A stretch of DNA of 64,000 nucleotides from Nonomuraea helvata (GTDB lineage: Bacteria; Actinomycetota; Actinomycetes; Streptosporangiales; Streptosporangiaceae): assembly GCF_039535785.1 (NCBI RefSeq), contig NZ_BAAAXV010000001.1, positions 2,914,001 through 2,978,000 of the forward strand, in the 5' to 3' direction. Below the pieces are notes generated by a model. It worked only from the letters and a program-made list of their open reading frames with translations, searched no databases and was not told the DNA's origin. Each line of letters starts with the position of its first letter. Within the stretch, counting starts at the first letter, position 1. A program made the position numbers and the translations under genes. Shown here one piece after another: positions 38,204 through 50,004 of the stretch.

Positions 38204-40048
38204 TTAGATGAGCGCGTGGGGCTCCGCCGAGCCGTACTCGACCAGCTGGGCCGCACCCAGCAGCGCGGGGTCCTCGTCGCGCACCCGTACGTAGCCGAAC
38301 CGGTCGGCCGAGAACACCTTGATCCCGTCCGTGCGGCACTGCCGCATGAGCACCTCGTCCCACCCGTCGGTGAGGTCGGCGAAGCCGATCTCACGCAGCG
38401 CGTTCCTGCGGGCGAGGAGGGTGGCGCCGACGATCTCGGGGACGTACGTGTACTCAGCGTCCGGCTGCTTGATCAGCGTGGCCTGGGACTTGCGCAGGTG
38501 GGCGTAGAAGGCGGCTTTGCCCACGATGTCGGCGGTGCCGAAGAGGAAGGCCCGCTTGAGGTCGGTCAGGTAGTGCGCGCCGTACACGTCGCGCGGGTCC
38601 ATGACCGCCACCAGGTCGGCCTCGCACAGGTCGATGCCGGCGCCGAGCATCGCGCCCACGGTCGTCGTCGGATGCGGGAGCCGGTGGACGACCTCCACGT
38701 CCGGCAGCAGGTCGCGGGCCCGCTGCTCCGACTCCGGCGGCCCGATGATGATCAGCTGGTCGACCCCGGACTGCTTGGCGACCTGCGCCAGCGCGTGCTC
38801 CATCAGGTGCGGGTCCGTGACCGGCAGCAGGACCGAGATGTTGAGCGTGGCACGGGCGCTGGGCAGGCCGATCGCGTCCAGCAGTTCGTCGACGCGCTCG
38901 GTCATCGTGCCCATCTGGTACGCCCGCCGCAGGGCCGCGTGCGCCCGCCGGGTGTCGGGGTCGGCGCCGATGGACGTGCCACAGGCGGCGAGCTCGGCCA
39001 GCCGCCACTGGGGCGTGCCGGGCGGGCATTCCACCCCGGCCGGCCACCGGTAGGACGTCAGCACGTCGGGGTAGATCAAGTGTCCGGGCAGGAGCTGGTC
39101 GAGCGTGAGCACCCGGTCGATGCGCCCGCTGGAGAGCGGCAGCGGATTGTGCACCCTGGGCTGGATCCCGAACTGCAGCCGCGGCCAGGCCACCGTGAGA
39201 TCGGTCGTGAACCGGTGCTCGAACAGCTCGGCCGCCGCGGCGTACGCGGCCACGTCACCCTGCGTGTGCCAGAAGACGGTGCGGATGCCGCGCTCGGCGC
39301 ACCAGGCGAGCAGCGCCCTGAGCCCCTCGCCCGGCTCGCCGGTGATCTCCTCGGCCCACGGTCCCTGCGTGACGGACTCGACCACCAGCAGGTGGGGCAC
39401 CTCCAGCGGGAGCACCCTGGCGAAGTCGCGGGGCGTGAAGCCGGTCGTCTGCCGCCACTCGTAGCGCAGCAGCGCCTCGACGTGCGGGTCGGCGATCACC
39501 GCCGCCGTCAGGTGCGGCCGGGTGTTGGGCCCCGTCGGCACCCGGAAGGGCTTGAGCTTGAACGAGGCGCCCCCGACCGTCCTGGTGGTGCTGGTGGCCT
39601 GGAACCCGGCCCCCGGGCGCTCGTCCTTCGGCTTGACGGGCGCGGGCGGCCGTCGCGTGGGCGCGGTGGGCCGCTTGACGGGCTTGGCGGCGCCCTTGAG
39701 CCCCTTGGCCAGCCGCACCGGGTTGCTCTTGCCGCTCTTGAGAGCGTCGCCGAGGCGGTTCCAGCGGGCGACCTTGATCGAGGACAGCTTCCAGTTGGCG
39801 ACCTCGGCCTGGAAACGCTGCTCGGCCAGCTCCTTGCGGAGCTTGTCGGCGGTCGCCTCCTCGGCCGCGAGCCGCTCCTCGGCCTCGCTCAGCCGCTCGG
39901 CCAGGGACCTGGCCTCCTGGACGCTCTGCTCGGCGTCGGCCAGCTTGGCCTGGGCGGCGTCCAGCAGCCTGGCCAGCTCGGCCGCGCGCTCGGCCTGCGC
40001 GACGGCATCCCGCAGCGCCTTACGCGTGCTCTCTAGCTCCGTGGTCAC
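38204..40048 (-). CDS. coiled coil / CgeB-like / degenerate GT-A protein
   Basis: A 614-residue protein with three parts. Residues 1-90 form a coiled coil (ARLLDAAQAKLADAEQSVQE...). After a Pro/Lys-rich linker, about 170-430 resemble the CgeB/DUF3880-type glycosyltransferase region: HLLVVESVTQGPWAEE, then RTVFWHTQGD, which recalls the usual FWNxEDP. Residues about 445-600 look like the GT-A domain of the two DDDDWYG enzymes (LLPVTDPHLMEHALAQ, ALREIGF, FGYVRVRDED), but the metal motif is DPRDVYG, so catalysis by this domain is doubtful. GTG 40048 follows GAAGGAGG. It is the first gene of the run to nrtL-lysA-hom and divergent from the asparagine-synthase-like gene. Confidence 0.75.
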   Translation of the reverse strand: MTTELESTRKALRDAVAQAERAAELARLLDAAQAKLADAEQSVQEARSLAERLSEAEERLAAEEATADKLRKELAEQRFQAEVANWKLSSIKVARWNRLGDALKSGKSNPVRLAKGLKGAAKPVKRPTAPTRRPPAPVKPKDERPGAGFQATSTTRTVGGASFKLKPFRVPTGPNTRPHLTAAVIADPHVEALLRYEWRQTTGFTPRDFARVLPLEVPHLLVVESVTQGPWAEEITGEPGEGLRALLAWCAERGIRTVFWHTQGDVAAYAAAAELFEHRFTTDLTVAWPRLQFGIQPRVHNPLPLSSGRIDRVLTLDQLLPGHLIYPDVLTSYRWPAGVECPPGTPQWRLAELAACGTSIGADPDTRRAHAALRRAYQMGTMTERVDELLDAIGLPSARATLNISVLLPVTDPHLMEHALAQVAKQSGVDQLIIIGPPESEQRARDLLPDVEVVHRLPHPTTTVGAMLGAGIDLCEADLVAVMDPRDVYGAHYLTDLKRAFLFGTADIVGKAAFYAHLRKSQATLIKQPDAEYTYVPEIVGATLLARRNALREIGFADLTDGWDEVLMRQCRTDGIKVFSADRFGYVRVRDEDPALLGAAQLVEYGSAEPHALI

Positions 40049-40185
40049 CAGGCCTCCTTCGTCGGCCTGGCGACCAGGACGCTGCGTTTACTTGTTCCCT
40101 CGCTACGCTCGCTCACGGCCCTCCGCTCCCTCAGCCCGGCAAAGGATACTCTTTTGCCGCAAGCGTCTCGAAGGGATGAGATCCG

Positions 40186-41820
40186 GTGCAGTTCAACGTG
40201 CGACCCTACGTCTGCGGCGCTCTCGGCCGGATCGACACCGCCATGCTCGGCAAGCTGACCGCCGCCGGCCCGCGGGTCCTCCCGGCTCTGCAGTCGCCGC
40301 AGGCCGCGCTGTTCAGCTCCGCGCCGCTGCCGCCCTACCACCGTGCGGGGAACGCGTACGCGTTCTCCTGGGGCGAGCGCAAGCCGGCCGGGGCCGACGA
40401 CTGGATGGCGGTGGCCGAGACGTACGAGACCCCCGGGCTGATCGGCGACGGCGAGCACGTCACGCTCCACACGGGCGCCCTGGGGCTCGTGGACGTCTAC
40501 TACGTGCGCCACGGCGACGCGGTCTACTTCTCGTCGCTGATCCAGCCGCTGCTCAGCCTGGTGCCGATCGAGATCGACTGGTCGGCGTGGGCCTCGATCA
40601 TCCAGGTGACCTTCCCGCTGGGCGAGGCGACGCCGTACGCCGAGGTCAAGCGGCTGCCGGGGTCGAGCGCGCTGGTGTGGCGGCACGGCCGGGTCGCGGC
40701 CGAGCGCAGGCTGCCCCGCTGGCTGCGCACGGAGCCGTACGAGTCGTGGATCAGCCCCCGCGAGATCGTCGAGCTGCTGCACGAGGTCTACGAGGACTAC
40801 GACGGGCGCAAGCTGCTCGTCCCGGTCAGCGGCGGCTACGACTCGCGGCTGCTCGCCAGCGTGGCCAAGGCCCGCGGGATGGACGTCGAGTCGTGGACGA
40901 CCAGCCCCGACGACGGCACCGACACCGACATCGCGTTCGCCCGATCGATCACCAGGGAGCTGGGCATCCCGCACCGGGTGATCACCCAGGACGCCGCCGA
41001 CTATCCGGACGACGCGGTCGAGGTGGCCCGCAGGCTCGAGTACCTCACGCCCCACCACGCCTGGTACGCGCCCTTCGCCAAGGAGGTGCACGGCGCGGGC
41101 CGGATCCTCGTCGACGGCCTGGCGGGCGGTCCGCTGCTGAAGAACTTCATGGTCAGCGGGGCCGCGCTGGAGGCCAGGTCGCAGGCGGAGCGCTCCGCGG
41201 CCGTGCTGGGCTCGCTGTCGCTGGGTGCGCCATCGCAGCCGTTCCTGTCCAAGGCCGCCGCCCAGTGGATGGAGGAGGCCGTGCGCGAGCAGTTCGCGGC
41301 CGCCACCTCCATGCTCCACGGGCACCGGGCCGAACTGCCGCTCTCGGTGCTGCACACCCGGACCGTGCGGGGCATCGCCCGCTCGGCGGTCAACCTGGTG
41401 GGGCCCGAGGCGTCGTTCGCGGCGCCGTTCATCGACCCCCGCTTCTTCGACGCCGCGCTCTCGGTCGGCGTGGCGCGCAAGGACAAGGGCCGCTTCTACC
41501 GCGAGGTGCTCCACGCGGCCCACCCGCGGGTGGCCGCGCTGCCCTCCACCAACGTGGTCAAGCAGCCCCTCCAGAGGGTGCCGCTGCGGTCCACGGCCGC
41601 CCCCGCCCGAAATTATGCGCACCGCATGCTGGAGACGGTGATGAGGCGGGTGCCTGGGCTGCTGTCGGAGGAGCTGCACGAGGTGATCGCGGGCGGGCCC
41701 GACGCTCTGACCAGGTTCAATGGGTGGAACGACCGCTTCTGGGTACGGGGATTGGTGCTCTTCGGGCTCTGGCTCAGTGACTTCGAGAACGACGTCTCCG
41801 ACCTTGCCCCACCTTTTTAG
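40186..41820 (+). CDS. asparagine-synthase-like protein lacking the glutaminase cysteine
   Basis: A 544-residue member of the asparagine synthase family. The synthetase domain has the PP-loop VPVSGGYDSRLL (SGGYDS at 215-220), which adenylates a carboxylate. The N-terminal region keeps the length of a glutaminase domain, but the chain begins MQFNVRPYVCG, without the Cys2 nucleophile, so glutamine hydrolysis is not expected. Relatives work with free ammonia or an amine, or form amide/lactam bonds. Beside glycosyltransferases, amidation of a sugar acid or of an envelope carboxylate is a reasonable guess. GTG 40186 is divergent from the CgeB-like gene across a 137-bp gap. Confidence 0.8.
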   Translation: MQFNVRPYVCGALGRIDTAMLGKLTAAGPRVLPALQSPQAALFSSAPLPPYHRAGNAYAFSWGERKPAGADDWMAVAETYETPGLIGDGEHVTLHTGALGLVDVYYVRHGDAVYFSSLIQPLLSLVPIEIDWSAWASIIQVTFPLGEATPYAEVKRLPGSSALVWRHGRVAAERRLPRWLRTEPYESWISPREIVELLHEVYEDYDGRKLLVPVSGGYDSRLLASVAKARGMDVESWTTSPDDGTDTDIAFARSITRELGIPHRVITQDAADYPDDAVEVARRLEYLTPHHAWYAPFAKEVHGAGRILVDGLAGGPLLKNFMVSGAALEARSQAERSAAVLGSLSLGAPSQPFLSKAAAQWMEEAVREQFAAATSMLHGHRAELPLSVLHTRTVRGIARSAVNLVGPEASFAAPFIDPRFFDAALSVGVARKDKGRFYREVLHAAHPRVAALPSTNVVKQPLQRVPLRSTAAPARNYAHRMLETVMRRVPGLLSEELHEVIAGGPDALTRFNGWNDRFWVRGLVLFGLWLSDFENDVSDLAPPF

Positions 41821-42082
41821 TTGAACTCACGGTAACAGGGCGATTACGTACGGATCTCGTGGGTATTAACCCCGGCACAGCAGAAGCGGGTTCCGGAAAG
41901 CCACCGGGCTGGTAGTGTTCGGCCCGTAAGCGCCGCACAAACGGGCACCAGATCACAAATCAGGTCTCGTTCAAGGGCAGTGGGGTTCGCAGGGATGACG
42001 ACTCCACGCGGCGCGGTCACCAGATAAACGCCGGGGTAACCGGTGACTTCGTCCTGCCCACATCTCTTCCTGTGAGCGACAT

Positions 42083-43781
<1,699 letters not shown>

Positions 43782-43795
<14 letters not shown>

Positions 43796-46045
43796 CCGGC
43801 ACCTGGGCACGGGCCGCGCGGCGGGCGGGAATGAGCGCCACCGCGAGGGCCGTGCCCACGGCCACCACGACGGCGACGACCAGCGTCAGGGCAGAGGGCG
43901 CCCGCCCGATGCCCGCGCCGACGCCGCTCGTGTGGCCCTGCAGGTCGATCAGCCCCGTCACGACGGACATGCCCGCCGCGGCGCCCACGCCGACCCCGAG
44001 CACGACCAGCAGCCCCGTGCCCGTCACGAGCGTGGCCATGACCTGCCGCGGCGTCAGCCCCATGGCTTTCAGCACGGCCAGGTCGAACGCGTGGTCGCGC
44101 AGGCCGAGCGCGCTCGCGGTGAGCAGGTTGGCCAGGCCGATCAGCAGCAGCACGGCGATCAGCGCCACGATCACCACCCGGATCACCGACAGCCGGTCCG
44201 CCGGGTTGACCGCGGACTGGACGTCCAGGCCCTCCGCCGACTCGGCCAGCAGCCGCCCGCGCACCTCCGCCTTGTCGGCGCCCGGTTTGAGGGCCAGCGC
44301 GTAGAACTCGGGCGGCACCGAGTCCTTGGCCGCCAGGCTGTCCAGCCCCACCGAGATCACTTCACCGTCGAGGTCGGGCTCGACGGTCCTGCCGACGATC
44401 CTGACGATCAGCGGCGTGCCGCCCACGGTCAGCCGCACCCGGTCGCCGATCTTCACCCCCAGCAGGTCGAGCAGGCCCTGACCGGCCACCGCCTCGCCCT
44501 GCCGGGCGTACATGCGGCCCTCGACCACGGGGAACGGGTACGGCTCCGTCGAGGTGCCGATGGCCCGCACGCGGATCGAGCGGCCCTCGCCGGGGGCCAG
44601 CGCGTTCACGTCGGTGCCCGGGTAGACCTTGGCCACGTCCTTGTCGAACTCGGCGATGTGCTGGGCGGCGGCCGGCTCCAGCTTGCCCGGCCTGACGTAC
44701 AGGCTGGCGTGCTGGCCGACCTGCTCCGGGTGGTCGGCGAAGTTGTCCAGGGTGGCCCAGACGCCGAGCCCGATCGTGATCATCATCATCGGGACGGCCA
44801 GCCCGAACGCCGTCAGGAACGCCGGCACCCGCCTGGTGAAGGCGTCCCTGGTGCCGAGGACGAGCGCGGGCGGCAGGCGTACCAGCAGCGCCAGCCGGGC
44901 CAGCCTGGACAGGTGGCCGCGCGGCGGCAGGGCGGGCGCGGCGGGGATCGGCGGGGTGCGGCCGCCGCGCCACGCGGGCACGCCGACCGCGGCCAGCACC
45001 ATCAGGGCCGTGCCCGCGACGATGGCCAGCACGGGGATGGGCGCCACGGACGTCGCGCCCAGCACCGCCGCCGTCACGCCCCAGCCCACCACGGCGCCGA
45101 TCGCGACGCCGAGCAGCCCGAGCGCGCCGTGCTCGGCCAGGAGCAGCAGCGCGATCTGGCCCCTGGTGAAGCCCATCGACTTGAGCGTGGCCAGGTCGCG
45201 GAGCTGGCCCAGCACCCGGCCGCCGGCGGCGTTGGCCAGCGCGAGCGCGGCGGCCACGAGCCCGACCACGCCGAACAGCGCCAGCAGCGTGCCCAGCAGC
45301 CGGTTGTCCAGCTCCATGGCGGCCCTGACCTCGCGCCAGGTGTAGACGCGCTGGAGCTTGTCCTCCAGCATGACGACCACGCGCTGTGAGACGACCTTCG
45401 TGGCGTCGGGGTCGGCCAGGCGCAGCCCGGTCACCCACTCGCTGTGGCCGAGCATGGGCTCGATCCGGTCGAGCATGGCGGGCAGCACGTAGGCCAGGCC
45501 GGGCGTCCACTGCGGGTAGAAGCCCTGCTCGGCGGAGTCGGCTATGCCGCGTACGTACAGGGTGTGGCGCTTGCCGCTGAGCGCGATGATCGTGAAGGGC
45601 GCGCCGATCCTGAGCCGCAGCGAGGTCGCGAAGGACCGCTCGACGACCACGCCGTCCGGCTGCGAGGCGTCCAGCCACCTGCCCTCGGCCACCACCGGGT
45701 GCGCCACCTGCGGCGGCGTGGCGGGCATCGCGCGCAGCGCCGCGGGCTCCTTCTTGCCGTCCTGCGCCACCGTCACGGGCGCCGACCGGTACGGCCCCGC
45801 CACCTGCGTCACGCCGTCGATGCCGCCCAGGGCCACCTGGGGGCTGTCGTCGGTGTAGAGCCAGACGTGGGCTCCGTCGGTCTGGGCGAACAGGCTCCGC
45901 CACGGGTTCGTGCTGTCCTCGAGCAGGGTCGCCGCGGTGATCAGCGCGGCCACGATCCCGGCCACGGTCAGCACGGTCAGCACCGCCTGAGCCTTCCTGG
46001 CCCGCAGGTCGGCCTTGATCCACCGGCTCCCCGCCAGTGTGGCAC

Positions 46046-46049
<4 letters not shown>
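43782..46049 (-). CDS. FtsX-like ABC transporter permease
   Basis: A 755-residue membrane protein of the MacB/FtsX (DUF214) type. A first membrane helix (about 21-42, [22 protein letters not shown]) and a roughly 200-residue extracytoplasmic domain are followed by several helices with the FtsX motif ([21 protein letters not shown]). A second extracytoplasmic domain and a final FtsX block ([21 protein letters not shown]) follow. The chain is thus a tandem duplication of the half-permease, so one chain can form the whole channel with an ATPase dimer. Such pumps act in envelope stress or export of peptides and lipids. ATG 46049 overlaps the ATPase stop. Confidence 0.9.
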
Positions 46050-46770
<721 letters not shown>

Positions 46771-46774
<4 letters not shown>

Positions 46775-47277
46775 GCCAGATCCTCCTGGCAACGCTCCAG
46801 CCAGTCAAGATCCGCCTGCAGGTGAAGCATGGCGCCCTCGATGAGGAGCGTCGCCACCCGATCGGTCGGCGGCGTGCGGGCGAGGAGGTCGTTGAGATCG
46901 CTCATGAGCGAGAGGTAGTGACGGCGCTGCCGGCTGATCAGCGCCATCCGGTCGGCGATGCCGGTGAGGGGGGCGAGCACGAGCTTCATGAAGAACTCGT
47001 CGCGCACCCTGGGGCCCTCCGTGGGCTCGTCCACCCACTCGGTGAGCACCTCGCGGCCCTTGGCCGTCAGGTAGTAGACCTTCTTGTTGGGCCGGTTGGA
47101 CTGCTCGACGTCCACCGCCCTGATCAGGCCGTCCTTCTCCAGCCTGCCGAGCGTGACGTAGATCTGGCCGATGTTGGGAGAAGGGTAGGCACTGCCGAAC
47201 GTCTGCTCCAGCGCCTGCTTGAGCTCGTAGCCGTGAGCCGGCTCTTTAGCCAGGAGCGCCAGCAGATGAGGCCGCAC
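46771..47277 (-). CDS. PadR-family transcriptional regulator
   Basis: A 168-residue winged-helix repressor. The N-terminal domain (MRPHLLALLAKEPAHGYELKQALEQTF) holds the recognition helix SPNIGQIYVTLGRLEKDGLI. The C-terminal helical dimerisation region follows. The start is GTG 47277 with GGGGAGG upstream. It is the first gene of an operon with the ABC exporter, an arrangement in which PadR usually represses its own operon until the pump substrate binds. The shared upstream region also faces the sugar ABC operon, which it might influence as well. Confidence 0.92.
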
Positions 47278-47323
47278 CGCCTCGCCTCCCCACCGTGTTA
47301 CGAATGCGTTACGTGGCTATCCG

Positions 47324-47352
47324 TTGACCTACAGATTACAGGTGTGCATAAC
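47324..47352 (+). promoter_or_regulatory. candidate promoter of the sugar ABC operon
   Basis: The -35 TTGACC (47324-47329) and -10-like CATAAC (47347-47352) are 17 bp apart, 58 bp ahead of the first lipoprotein gene. A dyad TGCAT-N7-ATGCA (47345-47361) overlaps the -10, so a bound regulator would block it. PadR from the divergent operon is the nearest candidate. Confidence 0.45.
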
Positions 47353-47409
47353 ATGAATGCATCTACCTAACACGTATGTATCCCCTCTGAAACAGTGGAG
47401 GAAACAGAG

Positions 47410-48657
47410 GTGCGCTCACTTTCGCTCGTCCTCGCCGTCCTGCTTACGGCGGCCGGATGCGCGTCAGCGAGCGATGAGGGCGGCGGCGAGACGGGTACGG
47501 GCGGCACAGGCCCCATCACGTTCGCCACCGGTCGCGACACCACGGCGTACCTGCAACCCCTGCTGGACCGCTGGAACCAGGCCCACCCGGCCGAGAAGGT
47601 GACGCTGCTGGAACTGCCCGAGGCCGCCGACGAGCAGCGCGCTCAGATGGTAGCCAACCTCCAGGCCAAGAGCACCCGGTACGACGTGCTGGGGCTCGAC
47701 GTGGTCTGGACCGCCGAGTTCGCGGAGAACGGCTGGATCATCCCCCTGGAGCGCGGGTTGTTCCCGCTCGACAGGTTCCTGCCGCCCGTCGTCGAAACGG
47801 CGGTCTACAAGAACAGGCTCTGGGCCGTCCCGTACACGAGCAATGCGGGACTGCTCTACTACCGGACCGACCTGGTCAAGAAGCCGCCACGGACGTGGGC
47901 GGAGCTTCGCGACCAAGCCCGTCAAATAATGAAAAAGCAAGACATTGGAGGCTATGCCGGGCAGTTTCTGGCGTACGAAGGGCTCACCGTCAACTTCTCC
48001 GAGGCCCTGCAGTCCGCCGGCGGACAGATCGTCAGCCGGGACGGCACGGAGGTGACCCTCGATCCGGCCAAGGCTCAGATCGCGCTCGACTTCCTGCTCC
48101 AGGGCCTGCGCGAAGGCTGGATCCCCAAGGAGTCGCTGAGCTACAAGGAGGAGGAGTCGCGCCTGGCCTTCCAGGAGGGCCGGCTGGCCTTCGCCCGCAA
48201 CTGGCCGCACGCCTACGGCCCCGCCAGGGCGAAGCTGGGCAAGAAGCTGGGCGTGACCCGGCTCCCCGGGCTCAACGGCCCCGGGTCCAGCACGCTGGGC
48301 GGCGCCAACCTGGCGATCAGCGCGTACTCCAAGCATCAGCGCACGGCGCAGGAGTTCATCCGCTACTTCACGAGTCTGGAGAACGAGCGCCGCGTCCTGA
48401 CCGAAGGCTCGTTCCCGCCCGTGTGGACCGAGCTCTACGACGATCCCGCCCTGATCAAACGCTTCCCGTACCTGCCCGTGCTCAAGGAGAGCATCCTCGC
48501 GGCCAAGGCACGGCCGGTGAGCGCCAACTACAACCAGCTGAGCCTGGTGATCGCCAGTTCGGTCGCCAAGGCGCTCGGCAACCCCTCCAGCGAGTCCGCC
48601 GACGACGTCGCGGCCTCCATGAAGTCAGAACTCGAAGAGATCATCAGAACACAGTGA
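47410..48657 (+). CDS. sugar ABC transporter substrate-binding lipoprotein (first of two)
   Basis: A 415-residue lipoprotein. The signal peptide has lipobox TAAGC with the lipidated Cys at residue 17. The mature part is a family-1 (maltose-type) solute-binding protein: ITFATGRDTTAYLQPLLDRWNQ, YDVLGLDVVWTAEFAENGW, LWAVPYTSNAGLLYYRTDL and FQEGRLAFARNWPHAY. GTG 47410 is chosen because GGAGG lies 8 nt upstream. The ligand is a mono- or oligosaccharide, not determinable here. The nearby treS and treXYZ genes make an alpha-glucoside possible. Confidence 0.9.
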   Translation: MRSLSLVLAVLLTAAGCASASDEGGGETGTGGTGPITFATGRDTTAYLQPLLDRWNQAHPAEKVTLLELPEAADEQRAQMVANLQAKSTRYDVLGLDVVWTAEFAENGWIIPLERGLFPLDRFLPPVVETAVYKNRLWAVPYTSNAGLLYYRTDLVKKPPRTWAELRDQARQIMKKQDIGGYAGQFLAYEGLTVNFSEALQSAGGQIVSRDGTEVTLDPAKAQIALDFLLQGLREGWIPKESLSYKEEESRLAFQEGRLAFARNWPHAYGPARAKLGKKLGVTRLPGLNGPGSSTLGGANLAISAYSKHQRTAQEFIRYFTSLENERRVLTEGSFPPVWTELYDDPALIKRFPYLPVLKESILAAKARPVSANYNQLSLVIASSVAKALGNPSSESADDVAASMKSELEEIIRTQ

Positions 48658-48664
48658 GGCAGCC

Positions 48665-49993
48665 ATGCGAAAAGCCAGATCAGCAGTCATCCTGGCCGGG
48701 CTCGCGGTAGCCGTCGCCGCCTGCGGCAACGCCCCCACGACCACCACTCCCACCGAGTCGGGCTCCGCGTCGGCTCCCGCCGCCGGCGCCAAGCCGCTCC
48801 AGGGCGTGAAGCTCGAGGTCGCCGCCAAGTGGACCGGCGCCGAGCAGAAGAACTTCGAGCAGGTGCTCAAGGCCTTCACCGAGAAGACCGGCGCCGAGGT
48901 CACCTACGCCTCCACCGGTGAGGACACCGGCGCCTACCTCGGCCCGCGCATCCAGGGCAAGAACCCGCCGGACGTGGCCGTCCTCCCGCAGCCGGGCCTG
49001 GTGCAGCAGTACGCCGACCAGAGCGCGCTCAAGCCGCTCTCCGACGACGTCGTCAAGGAGATCGACACCAACTACACCCCGTACTGGAAGGAGCTCGGCT
49101 CCGCCGACGGCAAGGTGTACGGCGTGCTGATCAAGGCGGCGCACAAGTCGCTGGTCTGGTACAGCGGGCAGGCGTACGACGACGCGGGCGTGCAGCCCGC
49201 GACCACCTGGGACGAGCTGGTCAAGAACGCGCAGACCATCGCCGACTCCGGCACTCCGCCGTTCTCGCTCTGCGCCGCCTCGGGCTGGACGCTGACCGAC
49301 CTGTTCGAGAACGTCTACCTGTCCACCGCCGGTGCCGAGAACTACGACAAGCTCTCCAAGCACGAGATCCCGTGGACCGACCCGACCGTGACGACCGCGC
49401 TGCAGAAGATCCAGCAGATCGTCGGCAAGAAGGAGTTCCTGCTCGACGGCAGCTCCGGCGCCCTGCAGACCGACTACCCGACCTGCGTGTCCAAGGTCTA
49501 CGGCAACAAGAAGGCCGCCATGGTCGTCGAGGGCGACTTCGTGGCCGTCGAGGCCGCGCAGTCGGGTGCCAAGGTCGGCGAGCAGGCGAAGTACTTCCCC
49601 TTCCCCAAGGCCGGTGACACGGCGCCCGTCGTCCTGGGCGGCGATGTCGCGGTCGCGATGAAGGACTCCCCCGGCGCCATGGCGCTGCTGCAGTTCCTGG
49701 CCTCCAAGGAGGGCGGCGAGATCTGGGCCAAGCTGCCCGGCTACCTGTCGCCCAACAAAAACGTCTCCCCCGACAACTACCCCGACGAGCTGACCAAGCA
49801 GCTCGGGCAGACGATCGTCTCGGCCGGCGACGCCGTCCGTTACGACATGTCCGACCTCGCGCCGAGCGCGTTCGGCGGCACCGACGGCAAGGGCGAGTGG
49901 AAGGCGCTGCAGGACTTCCTCCGCAACCCGAGCGACATCAAGGGCGCACAGACCGCACTCGAAGCCGAGGCCAAGAAGGCCTGGAAGAAGTAA
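48665..49993 (+). CDS. sugar ABC transporter substrate-binding lipoprotein (second of two)
   Basis: A 442-residue lipoprotein with lipobox VAACG, Cys20, then a Thr/Ala/Pro-rich linker. It is a family-1 binding protein but of a different, AglE-like subgroup: LEVAAKWTGAEQKNFEQVL, FTEKTGAEVTYASTGEDTGA, AMVVEGDFVAVEA and LGGDVAVAMKDSPGAM. It starts 8 bp after the first lipoprotein gene. Two dissimilar binding proteins feeding one permease pair is unusual, and one may be a specificity variant or a sensor. Confidence 0.9.
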   Translation: MRKARSAVILAGLAVAVAACGNAPTTTTPTESGSASAPAAGAKPLQGVKLEVAAKWTGAEQKNFEQVLKAFTEKTGAEVTYASTGEDTGAYLGPRIQGKNPPDVAVLPQPGLVQQYADQSALKPLSDDVVKEIDTNYTPYWKELGSADGKVYGVLIKAAHKSLVWYSGQAYDDAGVQPATTWDELVKNAQTIADSGTPPFSLCAASGWTLTDLFENVYLSTAGAENYDKLSKHEIPWTDPTVTTALQKIQQIVGKKEFLLDGSSGALQTDYPTCVSKVYGNKKAAMVVEGDFVAVEAAQSGAKVGEQAKYFPFPKAGDTAPVVLGGDVAVAMKDSPGAMALLQFLASKEGGEIWAKLPGYLSPNKNVSPDNYPDELTKQLGQTIVSAGDAVRYDMSDLAPSAFGGTDGKGEWKALQDFLRNPSDIKGAQTALEAEAKKAWKK

Positions 49994-50004
49994 GAGGTAA
50001 GGCC

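Noticed and set aside
40088..40136. Repeat-like GCTACGCTCGCTCAC sequence between the divergent genes at 40048 and 40186
   Set aside because: It resembles short dispersed repeats of high-GC genomes, but only one copy is in the window and no firm symmetry supports a named element.
41821..42082. Riboswitch (for example c-di-AMP type) upstream of treS
   Set aside because: Scanned by eye for known cores; no convincing conserved segments or paired stems were found.
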